Source of the DNA: Candidatus Sifarchaeum subterraneum
GTDB taxonomy: Archaea; Asgardarchaeota; Sifarchaeia; Sifarchaeales; Sifarchaeaceae
Direction of reading: 5' to 3'
Length of the DNA: 8,224 nucleotides
NCBI GenBank assembly: GCA_016292335.1
Contig: JAECRX010000104.1
Location: forward strand, 1 to 8,224
Part shown: piece after piece, positions 1-5,110 of the stretch
How positions within the stretch are numbered: position 1 is the first letter of the stretch
Layout of the letters: the number at the start of each line of letters is the position of its first letter
Notes under the pieces: model-generated
The model's database searches: none
Told to the model about the DNA's origin: nothing
The model's input: the letters and a program-made list of their open reading frames with translations, nothing else
Program-made: the position numbers and the translations under genes

Positions 1-305
1 GCTGGTTATCCGTACCAACTAATCAACTACCTGGCAATCCACCCTGCCCAGACCCTCACCGGAGTAAGGGCGCCTCGCTACCTGGGTTATCCCCAGGCTT
101 GGCCCTCTCCATCTTCGAGAAGCCGGACGATGCCGTCTGAAAATTCAAACAGCATAGGTCCGAGAAGCCGAATGATGGTTTGGGCGGAAGCAAGGGGAGA
201 GTGAACCGAACAGATAGTCTTTCATTAGCCGGCTGTAACCAGTTGTGGGCTGTTGGTTTCCCTTCGCTTTCGGAGGTTATCTCCTTAGGCTTGCCACTGT
301 CGGAA
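1..305 (-). other. Oversized rRNA insertion at the ES9 position of 23S
   Basis: After the conserved CGAAACACGGGCC block, archaeal and eukaryotic rRNAs soon reach a conserved GGACCCGAAAGATGG block. Here that block has not appeared 305 nt later, at the window edge. The intervening RNA is structured. A 70-nt hairpin spans 109-178: the outer stem pairs 109-113 with 174-178 and 114-117 with 169-172, two identical GCUUCU strands face each other as an internal loop, 124-128 pairs with 158-162, and an apical 11-bp stem pairs 130-140 with 145-155. All 11 apical pairs form in the minus-strand RNA, two as G-U. Smaller hairpins are at 81-97 and 1-19. This is the location of eukaryotic ES9, which is also enlarged in Asgard archaea. 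An rRNA intron is an alternative but is less likely in a variable region. Confidence 0.65.
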
Positions 306-990
306 ACTCCCCGGCCCGTGTTTCGAGACGGATGACGCAACCCTAGTCCTCTTCCTTCGTAATTGCGAGTCACCTCGCTTTCCTTCAAGAAGATTCTACC
401 CTTTCAGGCTGCGTCCGTCAATCATCGGCTGGTTTCAGGCTCTTTTCACCCCTCGCTAAAGGTACTTTTCACTTTTCCCTCACGGTACTAGTGCGCTATC
501 GGTCTTGGGACATACTTAGGGTTGGGAGACAGTGCCTTCCAACTTCCCACGGGATATCCAACCCATGGTACTCTGGGATCCCAGTCCAGTTCCTTTTGGC
601 TTACACCTACGGGGCTATCACCCTCTTCGGCGGGAAGTTCCAAACCATCTTCGGTTTCACCAATGAGGAAGCGACTGGGCCCTTAACACCACATCCCCCT
701 TGACTCTTCGTCAAGCGGTTCGGTTTGCCCATTTCCCCTTTCGGTCGCCCCTACTCAGGGAGTCCTATTCAGTTTCTTTTCCTCCCCCTACTATGATGTT
801 TCAGTTCAGGGGGTACCCTTTCCCATTTGGGAATGACATGGCTTATTGGTCCATGCCAGGAAGTCCTATTCGGTGATCCCCGGTTCTAGAGCTGCATGCG
901 CTTACCCGGGGCTTACAGTAGCTTGCCACTACCTTCTTCGGTGCCCAAGCCAAGCCATTCACCAGACGACGTGTGCGTGTCGTAACCTAC
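1..990 (-). rRNA. rrl: 23S ribosomal RNA, 5' part (cut by window edge)
   Basis: Read on the minus strand this is the 5' third of an archaeal large-subunit rRNA (domain I and the start of domain II). Recognisable conserved blocks, given as plus-strand positions, are the near-5' CTGGTGAATGGCTTGGCT segment (about 945-967), the GAAACATCATAGTAGG segment (about 785-800), the ACCGTGAGGGAAAAGTGAAA block (about 463-485), the GAGCCTGAAACC block (about 428-442) and CGAAACACGGGCC (about 313-326). These follow in the order of known 23S genes. The 5' end is placed at about 990 by matching the start of other archaeal 23S genes and could be off by roughly 20 nt. The gene runs off the left edge, so most of the molecule is missing. 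No 16S, tRNA-Ala or other rRNA gene is found upstream. All open frames inside this segment are chance readings of rRNA. Confidence 0.95.
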
Positions 991-1047
991 TTTGGAACCC
1001 AATTCGGATTACACTCACTTGGGGTTATTCAATTGCATAGCTGTCAT

Positions 1048-1067
1048 CGAAAACTAGTTAGTTTTCG
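1048..1067. repeat. Perfect 20-nt palindrome in the 23S leader
   Basis: CGAAAACT and AGTTTTCG flank AGTT, giving an 8-bp stem with a 4-nt loop, or 9 bp with 2 nt. It sits about 60 nt upstream of the inferred mature 23S 5' end on the minus strand, so it would form a hairpin in the pre-rRNA leader. A role in rRNA processing is inferred from position only. No bulge-helix-bulge can be assessed because the 3' flank of the gene lies outside the window. Confidence 0.55.
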
Positions 1068-1091
1068 TAAGCTCTTCGCCCATGAATTTTC

Positions 1092-1129
1092 AACTTCATG
1101 AGCTGCATATAACTTCATGAACTACATAT
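1092..1129. repeat. 19-bp tandem duplication upstream of 23S
   Basis: Two directly adjacent 19-bp units, 1092-1110 and 1111-1129, both begin AACTTCATGA and end CATAT, and differ at two positions (G to A both times). The second unit overlaps one of the CATATAAA motifs that may serve as a TATA box for the rRNA gene. This is a local duplication in the rRNA leader or promoter; function unknown. Confidence 0.7.
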
Positions 1130-1283
1130 AAATATAAGAAAAAGTTGAGTAGTATGAAGCAGTGTAATGTACCTATATCTGCATATAAACTTTATGGCAC
1201 ACGCCTATTAGAATTTATGGCACACGCCTATTAGAATTTATGGCACACGCTTATTAGAAAATATTAGAATATTACATATAAAC
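1125..1283 (-). promoter_or_regulatory. Probable 23S rRNA promoter region with three TATA-like boxes
   Basis: On the minus strand, TTTATATG-type boxes occur three times: the complements of CATATAAAT at 1125-1133, CATATAAAC at 1182-1190 and CATATAAAC at 1275-1283. They resemble the archaeal TATA box and point toward the 23S gene. With the usual spacing of about 25 nt, starts would fall near 1100, 1157 and 1250, leaving leaders of roughly 110 to 260 nt. Which box is used cannot be told from sequence. Confidence 0.5.
1191..1259. repeat. Three 23-bp tandem repeats upstream of 23S
   Basis: Units are at 1191-1213, 1214-1236 and 1237-1259. Each starts TTTATGGCACACGC and ends TATTAGAA. Units one and two are identical, and unit three differs by one base (C to T). 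The array begins directly after one CATATAAAC motif (1182-1190) and lies 15 bp before another (1275-1283). Spacing is exactly 23 bp with no spacers, so this is not a CRISPR array. The place suggests upstream elements of the rRNA promoter, possibly protein-binding iterons; this is inference. Confidence 0.85.
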
Positions 1284-1306
1284 CTTGTGGAATAGTTTAT
1301 CTGCTC

Positions 1307-1353
1307 AAATTTTTGTAGGTATTTCCAAAAAAAGGTATAGAACCCTACAACTT
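1307..1353 (-). repeat. Dispersed 47-nt element, copy A
   Basis: This segment aligns without gaps to 3347-3393: 33 of 47 positions are identical, 13 of the 14 differences are transitions and one is a transversion. Read on the minus strand it can form a hairpin with a TGTAG stem arm (complement of 1345-1349), a 4-nt loop and a CTATA arm (complement of 1336-1340), including one G-U pair. On the plus strand the same stem would carry an A-C mismatch, which favours the minus strand if the element works as RNA. Identity of the element is unknown. Confidence 0.5.
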
Positions 1354-1599
1354 CCTTTGAAATACCTCCCACTCATTTTGACATGCACAGAGGGTGCAGA
1401 TACCACAATTTCCGCCTGTACTATAATTTATAACATTATCGCAGAACGTTATACGAGCTTAATTCCCTATAAGGGGGGTTCGGTCTTTCTACTCAAGGAA
1501 AGTTTGATGGATGCTATCTATATAATGCCTCAAAAAATTTTCGACACATAATCAGAGAATATCACTTTATCAAGCCAAGGATCTGCTTACCGTCAAATT

Positions 1600-1734
1600 A
1601 TGGTATTCTTCGTTGCTACTGGAGATCCTCCCTTCACAGTCACGAAGCCAACAATCGCCTTTGAAGACGGTCACGTGATACTTTCTGTTATCATCTACAA
1701 CTTCAGCGAGTGTTTAATCGTTAAAAGAGGCTAA
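1600..1734 (+). CDS. Doubtful 44-residue ORF, possible gene remnant
   Basis: The frame starts at an ATG and stops at TAA. The peptide has a protein-like hydrophobic/polar pattern (for example KPTIAFEDGHVILSVIIYNF), and about half of its codons end in G or C, unlike the strongly AT-ending codons of the neighbouring genes. The frame is open upstream to 1552. There is no clear ribosome binding site and I recognise no family. It could be the end of a decayed or transferred gene, or chance. Confidence 0.15.
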   Translation: MVFFVATGDPPFTVTKPTIAFEDGHVILSVIIYNFSECLIVKRG

Positions 1735-1919
1735 AAATTCAATCTTATTTTTTAACAAAAGTCAAACTGTTCTTCCATTTGATCTTGCATACCCACAATA
1801 TTCTTTAAAAAGAGTTAAATTAAATAGAGAAGTCGACATAGATAACTCTTGAACAGATCAATAAATACCATTCACCCATTTGAATAGGGCAATTACCGAG
1901 TATAAAGGAAGAGCATTTA

Positions 1920-3089
1920 ATGACCAGAATCATTCTTATTACAGGAAAAGGCGGAACCGGAAAGACAACTTGTGCAGCAGCAACCGCGCTTAAATGTGCG
2001 GAGTTGGGATATAAAACCCTGGCGATCAGTAGTGACCCCGCACATTCTCTTGCTGATTCTTTGGATGTTAGTAAACGCGAAGAAATAATCGAAATAACCC
2101 CTTATTTTTCTATTCTTGAAATTAATGCTCAAAAGGAAATGGATAAAGAATGGAAAGATATCCAAGAATATTTAACCAATTTCTTCGCATTGAGAGGAAT
2201 TGATGAAATATTAGCAGGTGAAATGGTTACATTTCCGGGCGCTGATGAACTCTTTTGTATCTTGAAAATCGAAGATTATAAAGATGAATTTGATGTCATT
2301 GTCTTAGATACAGCCCCAACAGGGCACACAATTAGAATGATCGCATTTCCTGAAGCAATTGGCACTATGGGACGTCGGTTGATGAAAGTTGATAAATTCA
2401 TTTTAAAAATTCTTAGGCCTTTTCAAAGGCTATTATCATCCCCATTACCAGAATCTGAATTATATAATCAAACTGAATCTCTTCTTGACAAGGTTCTTGA
2501 CGTAAAAGCAATATTACAGGATTCAGAGTCATGTACTTGTAGATTTGTTACAAATCTTGAAAAATTACCGATGATTGAAACAATACGTTCTCTTACCTTC
2601 ATGAACCTCTTTGGGATACTGGTTGATGCTGTTATTGTAAATAAAATTATACCAGACACGGTTTCCGATCCATATTTTCAACATTGGAAGGAAATTCAAT
2701 CACAACATATGCAAAAAATCAACAATGCTTTTGATCCTATTCCAATTTTTAAAATTCCCCTTTATCCCAACGAAATCATTGGTATTGATTCTTTGAAAAT
2801 TATGGGAAATCAAATTTATGGGAATAAGGATCCCACTGAGAAATTTTTTGACGAAAAACCATTCTTGATTTGGGGCGAAAATGACAATTTAATAATTTCC
2901 ATAAAGTTTCCCTTCAGCCAGAAAGGGGATTTTGACATGACTCAAGATAATGATGAATTGATTATCCGAGTAGGAGACTACAAGAGAATTATTTATTTGC
3001 CTAGCATTGCTTTAAATTATGAAATAACGCACGCAAAATTTACTCAAAAAAACGAATTGCAGATCATTTTTCAAAAGGTGAAAGAATAA
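1920..3089 (+). CDS. arsA: ArsA/Get3-family ATPase with C-terminal HSP20-like domain
   Basis: This 389-residue cytosolic P-loop ATPase belongs to the ArsA/Get3 (TRC40) family of the SIMIBI class. The deviant Walker A GKGGTGKTT is at residues 9-17 with signature lysine K10. Switch I SSDPAH is at 37-42, and switch II DTAPTGHTIR at 130-139. The family motif VTNLEKLPMIET is at 210-221, and VNK at 240-242 matches the nucleotide-base contact region. Residues from about 315 to 389 fit the alpha-crystallin/HSP20-like domain found at the end of many prokaryotic ArsA homologues. The CxxC zinc motif of eukaryotic Get3 is absent; a CTC triplet is at 205-207. The ATG has an AAGGAAG ribosome binding site 8 nt upstream. 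The stop overlaps the next gene by one base. Arsenite pumping is unlikely, since the protein is single-domain and no ars genes are near. Tail-anchored protein targeting or a chaperone role is inferred. Confidence 0.9.
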   Translation: MTRIILITGKGGTGKTTCAAATALKCAELGYKTLAISSDPAHSLADSLDVSKREEIIEITPYFSILEINAQKEMDKEWKDIQEYLTNFFALRGIDEILAGEMVTFPGADELFCILKIEDYKDEFDVIVLDTAPTGHTIRMIAFPEAIGTMGRRLMKVDKFILKILRPFQRLLSSPLPESELYNQTESLLDKVLDVKAILQDSESCTCRFVTNLEKLPMIETIRSLTFMNLFGILVDAVIVNKIIPDTVSDPYFQHWKEIQSQHMQKINNAFDPIPIFKIPLYPNEIIGIDSLKIMGNQIYGNKDPTEKFFDEKPFLIWGENDNLIISIKFPFSQKGDFDMTQDNDELIIRVGDYKRIIYLPSIALNYEITHAKFTQKNELQIIFQKVKE

Positions 3090-3337
3090 TGGAAAATGAA
3101 GAGGACAATAAGATCAATGAAAAAACGCCTCCCAGACAATTACTTTTCCCTTTTCTGGATTTGGTGACTTCAACTATTAAGACTTCAGAAGCATTCAAAC
3201 ACTTGCTGCTTGCTGGAAAAGAAGGTTTATTATTTTTAAGATCAATACTAGATCAATTCGTTGGTATAATTGAAAAGCAAGTGCCAAAAGAACAGACAAA
3301 AACGGAGAAGAAGAGAAAAAAGATAGAAATTGAATAA
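3089..3337 (+). CDS. Small helical protein translationally coupled to the ArsA-like ATPase
   Basis: This 82-residue protein is of unrecognised family. Its ATG overlaps the arsA stop codon (TAATG), and GGTGA at 3077-3081 is a fitting ribosome binding site inside the end of arsA, so the two are almost certainly one operon. Residues 1-15 are charged and proline-containing. Residues 17-63 are predicted by eye to be two amphipathic helices rich in Leu, Phe and Ile (LLFPFLDLV, then HLLLAGKEGLLFLRSILDQF). Residues 64-82 are a Lys/Glu tail with almost no hydrophobics (TEKKRKK). There is no signal peptide, no convincing transmembrane span and no cysteine. The coupling suggests a partner or client-like subunit of the ATPase, perhaps binding its hydrophobic groove or a membrane surface; this is inference. 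Confidence 0.8.
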   Translation: MENEEDNKINEKTPPRQLLFPFLDLVTSTIKTSEAFKHLLLAGKEGLLFLRSILDQFVGIIEKQVPKEQTKTEKKRKKIEIE

Positions 3338-3346
3338 TGAATGGCA

Positions 3347-3393
3347 GAATTTTCTTAAGCATTTCTGAAGAAAAGTGTAGAGCCCTACAGTTC
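3347..3393 (-). repeat. Dispersed 47-nt element, copy B
   Basis: This is the second copy of the element at 1307-1353, in the same orientation and starting 10 nt after the stop codon of the small protein gene. It contains a perfect TGTAG/CTACA stem (3376-3380 with 3385-3389) around a 4-nt loop. A second inverted repeat, TTTTCTT at 3350-3356 with AAGAAAA at 3368-3374, lies beside it. The element ends just before the TATA box of the mobA-like gene. It could be a transcript-end structure, a small RNA or a decayed mobile element end. Confidence 0.5.
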
Positions 3394-3408
3394 GGAAAAG
3401 CTTTATAA
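3394..3408 (+). promoter_or_regulatory. Likely TATA/BRE promoter of the mobA-like gene
   Basis: CTTTATAAAA at 3401-3410 is preceded by purine-rich GGAAAAG, which fits an archaeal BRE plus TATA box. Transcription would start near 3430, about 140 nt before the start codon. There is no other TATA-like box of similar quality closer to the gene. Confidence 0.55.
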
Positions 3409-3420
3409 AATGTTATAGCA

Positions 3421-3560
3421 ACTATCCCGGCTTTAACCCACAATAAAGGTAGTTGGCGAACCTTAAACCCCGTCTAGCCTTTCCAACACATCGGAGTACT
3501 TACCTGGAAGTACTGATAATCCAAGTCAAGTGAATTATCTAATCAATTTTGAAAACTGAA
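3421..3560 (+). promoter_or_regulatory. Hairpin-rich leader upstream of the mobA-like gene
   Basis: The stretch is less AT-rich than its flanks and holds several inverted repeats. These are CTTTA/TAAAG (3431-3435 with 3444-3448), AAGGT/ACCTT (3446-3450 with 3460-3464), AGTACTT/AAGTACT (3495-3501 with 3508-3514, loop 6 nt) and GATAAT/ATTATC (3515-3520 with 3534-3539). The first two share bases and exclude each other. The last two abut directly and end about 20 nt before the ribosome binding site. It may be a structured 5' leader with regulatory function or a separate small RNA. It matches no riboswitch, tRNA or 5S pattern I know. Confidence 0.35.
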
Positions 3561-3569
3561 GGAGTTTCA

Positions 3570-4250
3570 ATGAATTTTACAGCGGCAATTCTTTCTGGCG
3601 GAAGATCCAAACGCCTTGATCAAATTACAAAAGACAAGGGATTATTAGAAATACTTGGTAAACCGATGATCCAATATATAATTGAAGAATGCAGAAAAAT
3701 CGCATCTGAAATCATTATAGTGGTAAGCAACGAAAATTTTTCTGTATATAACGAAATTTTCAGCAATATAGTTGATAGAATAGTTATTGATAATTCTGAA
3801 AATATAAAGAGTCCCTTGATTGGTGCTAAAGCTGCTTTTGAGCATGCAAGTAATCAATATACCTTTCTACTTCCCTGTGACATTCCCTTGTTAAAAAAGG
3901 AAGTTCTTTCTTTTCTTTCAAAACAAGAAGGATATGATGCAATTATTCCAAGATGGCCCAGAAAAAAATACATAGAACCCCTTTTAGCGGTCTATAGAAC
4001 CGAAATCGCTTTGAATAAAACGATTAAGGCTTTAAAAGAAAAAAAATTGGACATGAAATCAATGATATGTCAACTTCCCAAAGTTCTATATGTTTCGATA
4101 AATGATCTAAAAATAGTAGATCCGAATATGGATTTTCTTCAAAATGTTAATACGGAAAATGATCTTAAAAAAGTAACAAAAAGACTTTTACAACACCCTT
4201 TTTCAAAAAATGTTTTACCAAAAGAGATCTTTTTCAGCAGGGCGGATTAA
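3570..4250 (+). CDS. mobA: MobA-like NTP transferase (molybdenum cofactor guanylyltransferase family)
   Basis: This cytosolic nucleotidyltransferase has 226 residues with a Rossmann-like GT-A fold. Family motifs are the nucleotide-binding loop LSGGRSKRL (8-16) followed by TKDKGLLEILGKP (20-32), PLIGAKAAF (82-90), the metal-binding CDIPLL (103-108), EPLLAVYR (136-143) and the late NVNTENDL (192-199). MobA joins GMP to molybdopterin; whether this homologue does so, or transfers a nucleotide to another cofactor, cannot be decided here. The ATG at 3570 is chosen because GGAG (3561-3564) precedes it by 5 nt; a TTG 21 nt upstream would put the start before that site. It is somewhat longer than the usual 190-200 residues, with a basic tail after 200. 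Its 3' end overlaps the convergent cofE by 36 bp. Confidence 0.8.
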   Translation: MNFTAAILSGGRSKRLDQITKDKGLLEILGKPMIQYIIEECRKIASEIIIVVSNENFSVYNEIFSNIVDRIVIDNSENIKSPLIGAKAAFEHASNQYTFLLPCDIPLLKKEVLSFLSKQEGYDAIIPRWPRKKYIEPLLAVYRTEIALNKTIKALKEKKLDMKSMICQLPKVLYVSINDLKIVDPNMDFLQNVNTENDLKKVTKRLLQHPFSKNVLPKEIFFSRAD

Positions 4251-4964
4251 CTCCTTTGCTGAACCAAAACCCTTTTGATAGTTATATCCACGTATCAATA
4301 TCACTGGGAGTGCTTCGTTCGATTGCCCCATGACAAGTTCAGCCGCAGAGGCAAGTTCATCAGCTACAGCGATTTTTGTAGTTTCAAGAACATAGCCGAA
4401 AAGATCCTCTTTTCCTTTATAATTCAAAATTGGAATTATTCCGGCTACACCTATAGCTACATTTATTGCGCCTTCACGTAATGGTCGACCATGAGTGTCT
4501 GAAATTATTATTGCGACATCCTCGCCTGTTATTTCTTTAATTTCTTTGTAAATCCTTCTGGCAGAAGTATCAGAATTGAGAGGTAATAAAGAAACAAAGT
4601 TTTCGCCAGGTACGTTAGATCGATCAACACCTGCATTTGCGCAAACCCCATTAACTTTCGTCTCAACAATCAAGTGTCCTCGTCCCATCCTAACAATTGA
4701 TTTTGTTTCTCGTAGGATAACTTCTACCAATTGAGGGTCTTTATCAACTTCTTGGGAAATAGCCAAAGCAAAGGATGAAGGATTAATTGTTTTCAGATCA
4801 ACAACTCTACCTTCTGCTCTAGATACTATTGATTGGGCAATTACTAAAATATCACCACTCAAAAATTTGATTCCTGCTTTTTTAGCAGTCTCACATATGA
4901 TTTTTCCCAAGTTATCATTTTCCTTGATAATTGGTATTTCAGGGATAGCAATGATAGTAATCAA
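4215..4964 (-). CDS. cofE: Coenzyme F420-0:L-glutamate ligase (CofE)
   Basis: This GTP-dependent ligase adds gamma-linked glutamates to F420-0 in the cytosol, making the polyglutamate tail of the deazaflavin coenzyme F420. The protein has 249 residues, the length of a single-domain archaeal CofE. Diagnostic segments are IPEIPIIKENDNL (7-19), SGDILVIAQSIVSRAEGR (36-53), ANAGVDRSNVPGE (109-121), SDTHGRPLREGAINVAIGVAG (155-175) and ADELASAAELVMGQ (201-214). The acidic and Gln residues of the metal and GTP site (D113, D156, E203, Q214) are present by motif. The start is TTG: no ATG lies upstream before the in-frame stop, the protein begins where the family does, and a weak GAGTGG site precedes it. 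It diverges from hypD across 146 nt and overlaps the mobA-like gene tail to tail. Confidence 0.92.
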   Translation of the reverse strand: MITIIAIPEIPIIKENDNLGKIICETAKKAGIKFLSGDILVIAQSIVSRAEGRVVDLKTINPSSFALAISQEVDKDPQLVEVILRETKSIVRMGRGHLIVETKVNGVCANAGVDRSNVPGENFVSLLPLNSDTSARRIYKEIKEITGEDVAIIISDTHGRPLREGAINVAIGVAGIIPILNYKGKEDLFGYVLETTKIAVADELASAAELVMGQSNEALPVILIRGYNYQKGFGSAKELIRPAEKDLFW

Positions 4965-4983
4965 TGAAATCCACTCAATAGAG

Positions 4984-5036
4984 AATTTTAAAGTATGTCA
5001 ACTCTTTGGTAAGCAGTTCATGTTTTGCTTATAAAA
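4984..5036. promoter_or_regulatory. Divergent promoter region of cofE and hypD
   Basis: On the plus strand, CTTATAAAA at 5028-5036 is a good TATA box for hypD, with a start near 5060 and a leader of about 50 nt. That leader holds a GGGAT/ATCCC hairpin (5071-5075 with 5083-5087) just before the ribosome binding site. On the minus strand, CTTTAAAATT (4993-4984) lies about 25 nt from the cofE TTG and would give an almost leaderless mRNA. The 5028-5036 box also reads TTTTATAAG on the minus strand and could serve both genes. Confidence 0.45.
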
Positions 5037-5110
5037 TTAAATTTTTATGTACATAAACTACAGATATCGTGGGATATAGTAAATCCCGTTTTACTTAGAG
5101 GTAGAACTAA

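Larger units (their letters stand above)
1285..1919. other. Gene-poor region between 23S promoter and arsA
   Basis: No RNA gene could be recognised here on either strand; there is no T-loop or other tRNA signature. An 88-codon frame (1285-1551, TTG start, no ribosome binding site) and a 44-codon frame (1600-1734) are the only open frames of note, and neither resembles a known family. Short inverted repeats occur at 1578-1583 with 1624-1629 (AGGATC/GATCCT), 1676-1680 with 1689-1693, and 1810-1816 with 1844-1850 (AAGAGTT/AACTCTT). A CTTTAAAAAG box at 1803-1812 could be the arsA TATA element, which would give a leader of about 85 nt. The part around 1600-1730 is less AT-rich than its surroundings. 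Confidence 0.4.

Noticed and set aside
56..1040. Open frames of 64-110 codons on both strands
   Set aside because: They lie inside conserved 23S rRNA sequence and are chance readings of a structural RNA.
1191..1259. CRISPR array
   Set aside because: The 23-bp units are directly adjacent with no spacers, and no cas gene is nearby.
1285..1551. 88-codon plus-strand frame as a gene
   Set aside because: TTG start without a ribosome binding site, overlap with the dispersed 47-nt element, and no recognisable family.
1920..3089. Arsenite efflux ATPase subunit
   Set aside because: Single ATPase domain, HSP20-like tail and no arsB, arsR or arsD nearby argue against an arsenic pump.
3195..3443. 82-codon minus-strand frame opposite the small coupled protein
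   Set aside because: It is a shadow frame; the plus-strand gene has overlap coupling and a ribosome binding site.
3465..3515. 5S rRNA-like segment (CCAACACATCGGAG and AGTACTG resemble 5S blocks)
   Set aside because: The flanks do not form the closing helix, spacing between blocks is wrong, and the AGTACT part is explained by a local 7-bp hairpin.
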